The position numbers and the translations under genes were made by a program. DNA of 64,000 bases from Pseudochrobactrum sp. sp1633 (GTDB lineage Bacteria; Pseudomonadota; Alphaproteobacteria; Rhizobiales; Rhizobiaceae). Positions 55,688-64,000 of the stretch are shown piece after piece (position 1 is the stretch's first letter; the number at the start of each line of letters is the position of its first letter). Under the pieces are notes generated by a model that saw only the letters and a program-made list of their open reading frames with translations, did not search any database and had not been told where the DNA came from. The stretch lies in assembly GCF_030376605.1 (NCBI RefSeq), contig NZ_JARRAE010000015.1, positions 1-64,000 on the forward strand, written 5' to 3'.

Positions 55688-56269
55688 TCACTCCGATTGA
55701 CCTTCTTTTTTTTGCGGACGGCTGCGACCGAGAGAGACAATTTTGTCTTTGGCCTCAAGGAAGCGCGTAACCTTGGACCCCATGCTCAAAAGCATCGTCA
55801 GTCGTTCGGTTTCCAGCGATTTCACATCGTCATACCAGTTGGTCAGGCGCTCGATGAGACCATGCATATCGCCCATGCGTTGCTGGGCAAAGGCATCACT
55901 CTCAGTCGTCGGCTTTTCCATAAGAATTTCACGCAACACGCTCAAAGTCGGATCGACTTCACGTTTTTTGCGTTCTTCTGCCAATGTGCGCAGAATTTGC
56001 CAGACATCGCCCGGCGTGGAGTAAAAGTCGCGCCGGTCACCCGGTATATGTTTCAGCAGAACAAGGTTCCAGCCTTGCAGCTCTCTGATACCCATCGAGA
56101 CATTCGAGCGCGAGACGCCAAGGCCATCCACGATCTGATCAGCACAGAGAGGCTCTTTTGAAAGATAGAGCAAGGCGTAAATCTGCCCGACCGTGCGGTT
56201 GATACCCCAGCGGCTGCCCATCTCACCGAAGTGAAGTACAAATGATTGTACGATTGGCGACAATTCCAA
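55688..56269 (-). CDS. GbsR/MarR-type transcriptional regulator of the cyd cluster
   Basis: Winged-helix regulator with 'GINRTVGQIYALLYLSKEPL', recognition helix in 'IVDGLGVSRSNVSMGIREL' and a wing at 'IPGDRRDFYSTPGD'. The C-terminal helices probably dimerise. I propose a TTG start at 56269 (193 residues) with GGGAG eight bases upstream. The longer frame to 56380 would translate through the twin palindromes at 56290-56319, which look like its operator. It is the first gene of regulator-cydD-cydC, pointing to control of cytochrome bd assembly. Confidence 0.85.
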   Translation of the reverse strand: MELSPIVQSFVLHFGEMGSRWGINRTVGQIYALLYLSKEPLCADQIVDGLGVSRSNVSMGIRELQGWNLVLLKHIPGDRRDFYSTPGDVWQILRTLAEERKKREVDPTLSVLREILMEKPTTESDAFAQQRMGDMHGLIERLTNWYDDVKSLETERLTMLLSMGSKVTRFLEAKDKIVSLGRSRPQKKEGQSE

Positions 56270-56289
56270 GTCAGTTGCTCCCGTATTTT

Positions 56290-56319
56290 CTGAACTTTCA
56301 GAAATTACTGAAAGTTCAG
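56290..56319 (-). promoter_or_regulatory. Twin palindromic operator before the GbsR-type regulator
   Basis: CTGAACTTTCAG (56290-56301) and CTGAAAGTTCAG (56308-56319) are mutual inverted repeats, and each is itself nearly palindromic (CTGAA-N2-TTCAG). Centre-to-centre spacing is 18 bases, suited to two dimers on one face of the DNA. Autoregulation of the regulator and cydDC is inferred. Confidence 0.7.
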
Positions 56320-56409
56320 TTATTATTATTGTTGCTCCTCCGCAACCCGCAAAACAGGTTTGGACAATAGGTCGCAACACAAATCAGAGAAACGGCAGCC
56401 TCAAAGTCG

Positions 56410-56763
56410 CTAATAAAGATCGGTTGAAGTCGGCAATTGCCGGCTATCATCCGTTTTATCACGATGCATGGTTGCCCGTGTCAGTAGCATCAGTGTTACC
56501 GGCGTTGTCACAAACACAAAAGCGGTAATTAACAGTTCATGCAAAACCGGTCGCGATTGCAAGACTGTAAAGAAAATAATTGATGCGATAAGAATGCCCC
56601 CGACACCGAAAGTGGTGCCGAGTGTGGGCGCATGGATGCGCTCGTAAAACATTTTGAAGCGGATCAGGCCGATCGCACCGATGAGCGTAATCACTGCGCC
56701 GCCCACCATAAACACGGAAACGAGAATAGCAGCCCAGAGCGGGAGGTCTGTTGCATTCATCAT
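56410..56763 (-). CDS. mrpG: Mrp cation/proton antiporter subunit G
   Basis: 117 residues, three hydrophobic helices with 'GGAVITLIGAIGLIRFKMFYERIHAPT', the PhaG/MnhG signature. It is part of the hetero-oligomeric Mrp complex. Its start overlaps the stop of mrpF by four bases. Last gene of the operon. Confidence 0.93.
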   Translation of the reverse strand: MMNATDLPLWAAILVSVFMVGGAVITLIGAIGLIRFKMFYERIHAPTLGTTFGVGGILIASIIFFTVLQSRPVLHELLITAFVFVTTPVTLMLLTRATMHRDKTDDSRQLPTSTDLY

Positions 56764-57041
56764 TCGATCACCTCTCCGCGCATCAGGAATTTTGCCAGCG
56801 CCACGCTGGAAACAAAGCCCAGCAGGGCAATGACCAAAGCCGATTCAAAATAAATCGAGGTGCCGGTGCGGATGCCGAATGTGATAAACAGCATCATCAT
56901 CGTGGCATAAAGCGTATCAAGCCCCAGCACCCGGTCCTGTGCTCTGGGCCCCACAACCAGCCGGTACGTTGCGCATAACAGCGCCAACCCCAGACAAATC
57001 TGGGTTACATTGATCGCCCAGAACAAAATCACCGCACTCAT
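56760..57041 (-). CDS. mrpF: Mrp cation/proton antiporter subunit F
   Basis: 93 residues, three helices with 'YRLVVGPRAQDRVLGLDTLY', typical of MnhF/PhaF. It overlaps mrpE and mrpG by four bases each. Confidence 0.93.
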   Translation of the reverse strand: MSAVILFWAINVTQICLGLALLCATYRLVVGPRAQDRVLGLDTLYATMMMLFITFGIRTGTSIYFESALVIALLGFVSSVALAKFLMRGEVIE

Positions 57042-57520
57042 GTGAAAATCTCCATCAGCAGGCGTTCATAATGCTGTTTTATCACCGTGCGGAATTCCTC
57101 TTCTCCCTCTTTGTCGAGAATGTGAATCAGAAGAACGCCGGTGGCAGGATTGAAATTAACCCATGCCGTGCCCGGTGTTGAAGTTACAATACAGGCAAGA
57201 ATGGCCAGCGGCAAACGCCCGCGCAATTGCAGGCTGATGGTGACAAAACCGGCCTGCCGCTCTTTAGGGTTCGCAAGAATAATTTTACAGACCGCAATAT
57301 TCGACCAGAAAATATCTGCAACCACACGAAAGAACAGCTCAACAACCGCACGCACAGACCCTATGCGCACCGGTTCCGGCGCCAGCGATGTGAATGCGAG
57401 ACCGGCACCGGCTGCAACAAAAAATCCTAAGATCGCATGCCCCGGCGTGAAGCCGTTGAGCAACAGCCACATAACCCAGAAACTGGATGATAAAACAGGA
57501 TGCGGAAACAATGCTCTCAT
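57038..57520 (-). CDS. mrpE: Mrp cation/proton antiporter subunit E
   Basis: 160 residues, membrane-anchored at the N-terminus, with 'TSTPGTAWVNFN' and the acidic 'HILDKEGEEE' segment of the MnhE family. It overlaps mrpD by four bases. A structural subunit of the antiporter. Confidence 0.93.
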   Translation of the reverse strand: MRALFPHPVLSSSFWVMWLLLNGFTPGHAILGFFVAAGAGLAFTSLAPEPVRIGSVRAVVELFFRVVADIFWSNIAVCKIILANPKERQAGFVTISLQLRGRLPLAILACIVTSTPGTAWVNFNPATGVLLIHILDKEGEEEFRTVIKQHYERLLMEIFT

Positions 57521-59172
57521 TGTGCTGCCCCCTTCTTGGGCGGCGATACCTGCCCTGCGACCGGCTCAAAACCCGTTGAACGCTTTGCCTCAAGCACATG
57601 GTCAATATAATTTTGCGGACGATGCAGCGCCTGCGCTGTCGCATCCAGATAGCGCATCACCGGTGCCGCCTGAACTGTCAGCGCCAGACACAGAAACAGC
57701 AGCCCCGCCACCGGCACCAGCTCAATAATCAGCACGCGCGGCACATTGCCTTCCATCGACGCCCAGAATGTACGGATACCCGAGCGCGACATGGCAATCA
57801 GCGCGGATACGCCGGAGAGAATAATCAGCGTGACATAAATCCAGCTGCCAGTTGAGATCGGCGCATCATTACCCATGCCCGCCGGATTAAACAGCGCCGA
57901 CAACAGCGAAATCTTGGCAATAAAACCAGAGAATGGCGGCAGGCCAATCAGCAGAATGGCGCTGATCGCAAAACAGCCCCCGAGGATAGCCAGAGTTGCA
58001 GGCAGCACTGTGCCAACCTCGTCTTCCTCTTCTTCTTCCTCGTCACCATAAGCTTCAATCGTCACGGCAAGCACGTTGGCGGCGGCATCCTGCCCCCGCT
58101 CCACCAGTTCAATCAGCAGAAAGAATGCGGCAATCGTCAGTGTTGAGCTGATCATATAGAACAGGGCACTACCGGTAACAGCCACATTGCCTGTGCCGAT
58201 CGCGGCCAGCAAAGTACCAGAGGAAACCAGCACGCTGTAACCGGCAATACGCCCGAGCGCCTGCGAGGCCAGCACCCCGATCAGGCCAAAGGTAATTGTT
58301 GCCAGACCAATATAAAACAGTCCTGCATCACCAAAGCCTGTGGTGCGCGGTGTCAGCTCCCCGAAGAACAGCAAAGACAGGCGCAGCAATACATAAATGC
58401 CGACCTTGGACATAATCGCAAACAGGGCTGCCACCGGTGCGGCAGCCGCCGTATAGGTTGTCGGCAGCCAGAAATTCAGCGGCCATGCACCGGCCTTCAC
58501 CAGAAAAGCTGTGCCGAGAATAGCGCCGCCTGCCTGCAAGAACATCAGATCATCTGCGGGTACATTCGGAATCCGCTGCGCGAGATCGGCCATATTCAGC
58601 GTGCCTGTCACGCCGTAGATCATGCTGACGCCGATCAGAAACAGCGATGATGCCGCGAGATTGACCGCAATATAATGCAGGCCTGCCTTAACACGGGTGG
58701 CACCGGAACCATGCAGCACCAGCCCGTAGGATGCCGCCAGCAGCACCTCAAAAAACACGAACAGATTAAACAGATCACCGGTCAGAAACGCGCCGTTCAG
58801 CCCCATCAGCAAGAGCTGAAACAGCGTATGAAAATGCGACCCCATTTTGTGCCAGCGTGCCAGCGAGAAACAGAGTGCTGCGAGCCCGAGAATGCTCGTC
58901 AACAGCACCATCATCGCCGAAAAACGGTCAAGCACCAGCACAATGGCATAGGGTGCCGGCCAGTTGCCCAGCAGATAAGGGATCACGCGGTCATCAGGCG
59001 TATTCGCCGCGCCGACCAGCATAATCGCAATCACGAACAGAATAAAAGTTGAGCCGATATTGATCGCGGATTTCAGCACACGACGGCGCTCATCATACAA
59101 CAGCAAAAGCGCTGCGGTGACGAGCGGCAGCAGTATAGGCGCTATAATCAGATGGTCTTGCCAATTCAGCAT
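57517..59172 (-). CDS. mrpD: Mrp cation/proton antiporter subunit D
   Basis: 551 residues, fourteen-helix NuoL/M/N-like proton-translocating subunit. The Lys in 'AFLVKAGAWPLNFWLPTTY' and the Glu in 'LFNLFVFFEVLLAASYGL' are the conserved proton-channel residues. A short acidic stretch 'EEEEEEDEV' lies in a loop near 410. It overlaps mrpC by one base. Confidence 0.95.
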   Translation of the reverse strand: MLNWQDHLIIAPILLPLVTAALLLLYDERRRVLKSAINIGSTFILFVIAIMLVGAANTPDDRVIPYLLGNWPAPYAIVLVLDRFSAMMVLLTSILGLAALCFSLARWHKMGSHFHTLFQLLLMGLNGAFLTGDLFNLFVFFEVLLAASYGLVLHGSGATRVKAGLHYIAVNLAASSLFLIGVSMIYGVTGTLNMADLAQRIPNVPADDLMFLQAGGAILGTAFLVKAGAWPLNFWLPTTYTAAAAPVAALFAIMSKVGIYVLLRLSLLFFGELTPRTTGFGDAGLFYIGLATITFGLIGVLASQALGRIAGYSVLVSSGTLLAAIGTGNVAVTGSALFYMISSTLTIAAFFLLIELVERGQDAAANVLAVTIEAYGDEEEEEEDEVGTVLPATLAILGGCFAISAILLIGLPPFSGFIAKISLLSALFNPAGMGNDAPISTGSWIYVTLIILSGVSALIAMSRSGIRTFWASMEGNVPRVLIIELVPVAGLLFLCLALTVQAAPVMRYLDATAQALHRPQNYIDHVLEAKRSTGFEPVAGQVSPPKKGAAQ

Positions 59173-59507
59173 TACTGGCTCTCCCTGCCGTCAACATGGT
59201 CAGTGCCGGTCAGGCCGCGCGAGGCCAGCAACACCACCAGAAACAGGGCTGTCATCGCAAAGCCGATCACAATCGCCGTCAGCACCAGAGCCTGCGGCAG
59301 CGGATCGGTATAAAGAGCGGGGTCAGGCTGGTCGCCCAGAATAGGCGCTGAATCCTGACGCAGACTGGCCATGCTGAAGATGAACAGGTTCACCGCATAG
59401 GAAATCAGCGACAGACCGATAATCACCTGAAATGTGCGCGGGCGCTGCAAAAGCCAGAGGCCAGAAGCCGTGAGAATACCAATACCGAGTGCAAGAATGA
59501 GTTCCAT
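59172..59507 (-). CDS. mrpC: Mrp cation/proton antiporter subunit C
   Basis: 111 residues, three helices, NuoK-like, with 'DPLPQALVLTAIVIGFAMTA' containing the family's PQALVLTAIVI motif. Overlaps mrpA and mrpD by one base each. Confidence 0.95.
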   Translation of the reverse strand: MELILALGIGILTASGLWLLQRPRTFQVIIGLSLISYAVNLFIFSMASLRQDSAPILGDQPDPALYTDPLPQALVLTAIVIGFAMTALFLVVLLASRGLTGTDHVDGRESQ

Positions 59508-62464
59508 TAGCGCCCTTCTCCCTGTCTTTCACCCTGCACGGCAAGCATGGCTTGTTCAGCCTGTTCGGACTGCGCTTTTTCAGAGCGGCGGTGACGGATT
59601 GACTGATGCGCCAGCGCTATCAGCATCAGCACTGTGGCACCGACCACAAGCGTGAAAACGCCGATATCAAACAGCAGTGCTGAGGCCACCGGCATTTTGC
59701 CGATCAGCGGCACTTCCGCATAATCAAAATAGGTTGTGAGGAACGGATAACCGGCAAAGAATGAACCGGCACCGGTTGCCGCTGCGGTGAGCAGGCCGAA
59801 GCCCATCCACTTCACCGGCAGAATACGCAGATGGCTTTCCACCCAGCGTGTGCCAAAGGCCAGATATTGCAGAATAAAACCGATTGCCATCGTAATACCG
59901 GCCGCAAAACCGCCACCCGGCAGATCATGCCCGCGCAGCAGCAAATGCATGGCGAAAACGAGGATCACACCGAACAGATATTGCATAATAACCGAAGGCA
60001 CAGCCAGATATTCAGACAAGGTTGCACCGGCATCACGTTCCGGATCGGCCTCATCATAAGCATTCTGAATCTGTTGCTGACGTGGGGATTCCATCGTGTC
60101 CGAAGCCGGACGGAAACGACGCAACAGCGCATAGACGGTCAGACCGACAATGCCGAGCACCGTGATTTCTCCCAGCGTATCAAAACCGCGGAAATCAACC
60201 AGCAGCACATTCACCACATTTTTGCCCCCTGCTTCCGTGTAGGAATTGGCGAGGAAATAATCGGCAAGCGTTGCAGGGCTGAAACGGGTCATCATCGCAT
60301 AGGACACAACGGCCATACCGCCACCACCGGCCAGCGCAATAATCAAATCGCGGTATCGCCGCATGCGCGGTACAAACGGAATGCTCGCACCTTCATCGTC
60401 CTGCCAGCGTTTTGGCAGCCAGCGCAGCCCCAACAGCAACAGCACGGTGGTGACAATTTCCACCAGCAGCTGCGTCACCGCGAGATCGGGCGCGGAAAGC
60501 CAAACGAAAGTAAAACAGGTCACAAGCCCCGCACCGCCAAGCAGCATCAACGAGGCCAGCCGGTGATATTTTGCCTGATAGGCAGCGCCCACAGCACAGA
60601 GCGCACCGATCAGCCAGACCACGGCAAAAACCGGATCTACCGGCAGCGGTGTCAAAGGCCCCATTTGCAGACCGGCCTGATAGACCGGCCAGGCACCCGC
60701 AAAAACCGCAATCAAGATCAGCACCCGCATTTGCGGCTGCAGGCGGCGTGTTCCGAACCGGCTCTCTACACTACGCGCCCATTTCCATGACACGGTAACC
60801 AGCACCAGTTCAAAAATACGCTGGCCGTTGAGATGGCGCAGCAGCGGCGGCCCCTCTTCACACTTGGCCAGATAATTTTTCATCAGCATGAACAATATTG
60901 TACCGCCGAGAAGGGCAATCACACTCATCAGCAACGGCACATTAAATCCGTGCCAGATCGCAAGGCTGTATTCCGGTGTTTGCCCGCCGAGCACCGAAAC
61001 AACTGCCGTATGCAGAAACGGCCCGACAATCAGCGTTGGCACGATGCCGATCAGCAGGCAGAGCAGCACCAGCAATTCAATCGGGAACCGCACCCATTGC
61101 GGCGGCTCTTTAGGCGTATGCGGCAGATCGACCGGCGGCGGCCCGAAAAAGGTCGAATAGATAAAACGGATCGAATAAGCCACGCTGAAAGCACTGGCAA
61201 TCGTCGCTACATAAGGCGTGACCGTATCCAGCCATGAGGAAAGATGCGTTTCTACCGTTTCAGCAAAAAACATTTCCTTGGAAATGAAGCCGTTGAGCAG
61301 CGGCACACCCGCCATAGCCGCACTGGCAACCATAGCCAGCGTTGCCGTGATCGGCATGAACCGGAACAGCCCGCTTAATTTGCGCAAATCCCGCGTGCCC
61401 GTTTCATGATCGATAATCCCCGCAGCCATAAACAGCGAGGCTTTGAAAATCGCATGGTTGACCATATGGAAAATCGCGGCAACCGCTGAAAGCGGGCTGC
61501 CGAGGCTGAGCAAGGCCGTGATCAGCCCCAGATGGCTGATGGTTGAATAGGCCAGCAAGCCTTTAAGATCCTGCTGGAACAGCGCAAACCATGCACCGAG
61601 CAGCAAAGTGGTGAGACCCGCCAGACCCAGCAGCCAGAACCATTCCTCTGTGCCCGCCAGTGCAGGCCACAGTCGCACCATCAAAAACACACCGAGCTTA
61701 ACCATCGTGGCCGAGTGCAGATAGGCTGAAACCGGTGTAGGTGCCGCCATCGCATTGGGCAGCCAGAAGTGGAACGGAAACTGCGCGCTCTTGGTGAATG
61801 TACCGAGCAGGATCAGCACCAGAGCCACGGTATAAAGCGGGTGATTTTTAATCAGATCGCCTGAGGCAAGAATGATATCCAGCTCGTAGCTGCCAACAAT
61901 ATGGCCGAGCAGCAGCACACCGAGCAACAGGCCGAAACCACCAAGACCGGTCACGGTCAGCGCCATACGCGCGCCGTCACGGGCGCTGACATTCTGATAC
62001 CAGTAGCCAATCAGCAGGAATGAGAAAATACTGGTGAGCTCCCAAAACACCACCAGCAGGATCAGGTTGCCGGACAGCACCACGCCGAGCATTGCGCCCA
62101 TAAAAGCCAGGAAGAATGAGAAAAAGCGCGGTACCGGATCTTCTGATGACATATAATAACGCGCATAGATCACCACCAGCAGGCCGATGCCGGTAACCAG
62201 CATGGCAAACAGCCAGGCAAGACCGTCCATCCGCAAAGTGACATTGAGACCGTAGGCGGGCAGCCATGCCAGCTGCGTATGCAGAACTTTGCCACCAGTG
62301 ACGTAAGGATAGAGAGCGATGGTCAGCAGCAAGGCGGCAACTGCGGTCAGCCCTGCAAACCAGACAGCAACCTGCCGGTCATTCGATCTGAGAAGGCCTG
62401 TGAGGGCGCAGCCAATAAATGGCAGTGTGATGAGCAAAAAAAGGACTTTTCCGTCCGTCACCAT
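59507..62464 (-). CDS. mrpA: Mrp cation/proton antiporter subunit A fused to B
   Basis: About 985 residues. The NuoL-like antiporter core (about 1-500) has 'LVVFWELTSIFSFLLIGYW' and 'AQFPFHFWLPNAMAAPTPV'. The MrpA-specific C-terminal extension follows. From about 830 comes an MnhB-type domain ('YLFGVILVFAMHLLLRG', 'PGGGFAAGITMAI'), which is why there is no separate mrpB. The start is ATG 62464 with GAGGAGG nine bases upstream; a TTG six codons earlier overlaps that ribosome site. The complex exchanges Na+ or K+ for protons, relevant to pH and salt tolerance. Confidence 0.94.
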   Translation of the reverse strand: MVTDGKVLFLLITLPFIGCALTGLLRSNDRQVAVWFAGLTAVAALLLTIALYPYVTGGKVLHTQLAWLPAYGLNVTLRMDGLAWLFAMLVTGIGLLVVIYARYYMSSEDPVPRFFSFFLAFMGAMLGVVLSGNLILLVVFWELTSIFSFLLIGYWYQNVSARDGARMALTVTGLGGFGLLLGVLLLGHIVGSYELDIILASGDLIKNHPLYTVALVLILLGTFTKSAQFPFHFWLPNAMAAPTPVSAYLHSATMVKLGVFLMVRLWPALAGTEEWFWLLGLAGLTTLLLGAWFALFQQDLKGLLAYSTISHLGLITALLSLGSPLSAVAAIFHMVNHAIFKASLFMAAGIIDHETGTRDLRKLSGLFRFMPITATLAMVASAAMAGVPLLNGFISKEMFFAETVETHLSSWLDTVTPYVATIASAFSVAYSIRFIYSTFFGPPPVDLPHTPKEPPQWVRFPIELLVLLCLLIGIVPTLIVGPFLHTAVVSVLGGQTPEYSLAIWHGFNVPLLMSVIALLGGTILFMLMKNYLAKCEEGPPLLRHLNGQRIFELVLVTVSWKWARSVESRFGTRRLQPQMRVLILIAVFAGAWPVYQAGLQMGPLTPLPVDPVFAVVWLIGALCAVGAAYQAKYHRLASLMLLGGAGLVTCFTFVWLSAPDLAVTQLLVEIVTTVLLLLGLRWLPKRWQDDEGASIPFVPRMRRYRDLIIALAGGGGMAVVSYAMMTRFSPATLADYFLANSYTEAGGKNVVNVLLVDFRGFDTLGEITVLGIVGLTVYALLRRFRPASDTMESPRQQQIQNAYDEADPERDAGATLSEYLAVPSVIMQYLFGVILVFAMHLLLRGHDLPGGGFAAGITMAIGFILQYLAFGTRWVESHLRILPVKWMGFGLLTAAATGAGSFFAGYPFLTTYFDYAEVPLIGKMPVASALLFDIGVFTLVVGATVLMLIALAHQSIRHRRSEKAQSEQAEQAMLAVQGERQGEGR

Positions 62465-62482
62465 CCGCGCCGGCCTCCTCAA

Positions 62483-62833
62483 AAAAACTTAAGAGCGGTT
62501 TCCGCCCTTCCTGAAACTGCTTAACAAAACGAAATTATCTCGCTAAATCCGGTTGTTATTATGTGGTTTCAGGCCGCATAATAGCAAGTGCTTGACTGCA
62601 ACTTATGTCCGCGATTTCCCCATCTCAGGCACAAAATTTCCGAATTCACCGGCTTTTGCACAAGGTGTGGAAAAGATTGCGGATAAATTATCTATTAAAT
62701 GAGTTTAGCGACAAATTTTACGGGCGTTTGTGACGAAAACTTTGCAATGCCCGTTTCCCGACTGCAATTGTCGAATCATTACGAATAGACGAAGCTGCGC
62801 CACAGAACAGACAAAAGCATACAGGAATTTCCT
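62483..62833. promoter_or_regulatory. Divergent intergenic region between mrpA and the FAD oxidase
   Basis: About 350 non-coding bases. A TATTATG(62557-62563)..CATAATA(62577-62583) hairpin with additional GG/CC pairing is the only clear structure; it may be an operator for either gene. No RNA gene is recognised. Confidence 0.45.
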
Positions 62834-64000
62834 ATGGGTCCGCAGACAGACAGCGTGCAGTCCTCTCCCTCATTACCGGCAAAAACGCAGGTTGTTATCA
62901 TCGGTGGCGGCATTATCGGAGTGTCCACGGCGCTGTTTTTAGCCCAACGCGGTATTCCTGTGACGCTTCTGGAAAAAGGTGTGATCGCCGGAGAACAATC
63001 AAGCCGCAACTGGGGCTGGTGCCGCCATACCGGCCGCGACACACGCGAAATGCCGCTGATTGTTGAGAGTATGAAGCAATGGGCGCAGATGAATGCGCTG
63101 ACCGGCAGGGAAACCGGTTTTCGCACCACCGGCATCGCCTTTGCCGCGGAAAAAGAAGAAAATCTGGAAAAATGGCGCGAATGGGTGATGCTTGCCAAAG
63201 AGCACGGCATTGAAAGTCAGGTCGTCGGCAAACAACAGGCCGAGGCGCTGGCACCCGGTTTGCAACGCTCGCTCTATGGTGCGCTTTACACCCCGTCTGA
63301 CGGACGCGCCGAGCCGCAAAAAGCTGCCCCTGCAATTGCAGAAAAAGCCCGTGAGCTTGGCGCGGTGATTATGCAAAATTGTGCCGTGCGCCGGATCGAA
63401 ACTACCAATGGCAAAATTAGCGGAGTGATTACCGAGCAAGGCACTGTCGCCTGCGAAGCTTTGGTGGTTGCCGGTGGCAGCTGGTCGCGGCTGCTCTGCT
63501 CTGATCTCGGCATTACTCTCCCGCAACTCAAAATGCGCTCATCCGTATTGCGTACCACACCGGTTGAGGCGGGCGTTGATAGTGCTATTGCCTTCTCTGA
63601 TTTTGCCCTGCGCAAACGCATGGACGGCGGCTATACGGTTGCCAGCCTTTCCGGCAGCATTGCCGATATTGTGCCGGACAGTTTTCGCTTTTTGCCGAAG
63701 TTCATTCCCGCATTGCGCACCGAGTGGAAGAGCGTACGCCTGCGCTTCGGGCAGCGTTTTATCGAAGAAGCCTTTGAGTGGAAGCTTCGCCCCGCCGACC
63801 AGAAATCTATCTTTGAGAAAATCCGTATTCTTGATCCGGAGCCGCATAAAGCTGGCAATCTGGCGGTTTTTAAAGCGTTGCAACAGGCCTTGCCTGCTTT
63901 CAAAAATGTACAGATTGCCCAGCAATGGGCAGGCCTCATTGATACAACGCCGGATATTGTGCCGGTAATCTCGCCGCTGAATCATATATCGGGCTGCATT
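62834..64000 (+). CDS. FAD-dependent oxidoreductase of the DAO family (3' end cut by window)
   Basis: The first 389 residues of a D-amino-acid dehydrogenase/glycine-oxidase-like flavoprotein. After about 18 residues comes the FAD Rossmann motif VVIIGGGIIGVSTALFLA (20-37), then the Glu that binds the ribose (LLEKG). The DAO-typical 'ALVVAGGSWSRLL' is near 212-224. GWCRHTGRDTRE near 60 is characteristic of a subgroup of DAO proteins. AGGAA lies six bases before the ATG. No stop codon occurs before the window ends. The substrate is unknown. Confidence 0.9.
   Translation, partial: MGPQTDSVQSSPSLPAKTQVVIIGGGIIGVSTALFLAQRGIPVTLLEKGVIAGEQSSRNWGWCRHTGRDTREMPLIVESMKQWAQMNALTGRETGFRTTGIAFAAEKEENLEKWREWVMLAKEHGIESQVVGKQQAEALAPGLQRSLYGALYTPSDGRAEPQKAAPAIAEKARELGAVIMQNCAVRRIETTNGKISGVITEQGTVACEALVVAGGSWSRLLCSDLGITLPQLKMRSSVLRTTPVEAGVDSAIAFSDFALRKRMDGGYTVASLSGSIADIVPDSFRFLPKFIPALRTEWKSVRLRFGQRFIEEAFEWKLRPADQKSIFEKIRILDPEPHKAGNLAVFKALQQALPAFKNVQIAQQWAGLIDTTPDIVPVISPLNHISGCI

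Noticed and set aside
1-64000. tRNA or rRNA genes, CRISPR array, prophage or insertion sequence
   Set aside because: No cloverleaf-like intergenic sequence, spaced identical repeats, transposase or phage motifs were seen in reading the window by eye.

Overview
The window looks like a chromosomal segment of an alphaproteobacterium of the Hyphomicrobiales, most likely Brucellaceae (Brucella/Ochrobactrum/Pseudochrobactrum relatives). This is an inference from gene content and RNA/DNA signals: an AbcR (alpha-r15) type small RNA, TGA-N9-TCA iron-responsive operators as used by RirA, a carboxy(nor)spermidine route to spermidine, fused mrpAB, and a cydDC-cydABX cluster. Genus was not established. 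There are no rRNA or tRNA genes, CRISPR arrays, phage genes or insertion sequences that I can see.

Layout. 0.1-2.6 kb: an aldehyde dehydrogenase and a DMT-family exporter. 2.7-7.6 kb: an AbcR-like sRNA followed by the sn-glycerol-3-phosphate importer ugpBAEC. 7.8-12.1 kb (minus strand): a polysaccharide deacetylase, a lipoprotein with two Kazal-type domains, and the spermidine genes (saccharopine dehydrogenase-like enzyme and nspC). 12.5-13.5 kb: a Tat-exported metallo-beta-lactamase-fold protein. 13.6-18.3 kb (minus): a ferric-siderophore operon (reductase, binding protein, two permeases, ATPase). 18.4-20.4 kb (minus): an HPP-CBS membrane protein and a DeoR regulator. 20.6-31.0 kb: a deoxyribose-type catabolic operon (binding protein, ATPase, two permeases, mutarotase-like protein, PfkB kinase, DeoC aldolase, ALDH16-type two-domain aldehyde dehydrogenase). 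31.1-38.6 kb: an AraC regulator, an exported amidohydrolase, and an RND efflux pump with its adaptor.

38.8-48.7 kb holds two tandem, paralogous cell-surface signalling modules, each ECF sigma - FecR anti-sigma - TonB-dependent receptor. Putative iron operators precede both sigma genes and receptor 1. The second receptor has two remarkable features. A one-base frameshift lies near 45920, and after the 22-strand receptor barrel the reading frame continues into a second complete outer-membrane beta-barrel of the Omp25/Omp31 type, so one polypeptide would encode two outer-membrane barrels. This is the most unusual thing in the window.

48.75-56.3 kb (minus): a full cytochrome bd cluster, GbsR/MarR-type regulator - cydD - cydC - cydA - cydB - cydX, with a tandem palindromic operator before the regulator and a run of six hairpins in the 390-base gap before cydA. 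56.4-62.5 kb (minus): the Mrp cation/proton antiporter operon mrpA(B)CDEFG. The window ends inside an FAD-dependent amino-acid oxidase-like gene.

Functional themes are nutrient import (glycerol-3-phosphate, deoxyribose), iron/haem acquisition with surface signalling, respiration under low oxygen, and ion homeostasis.
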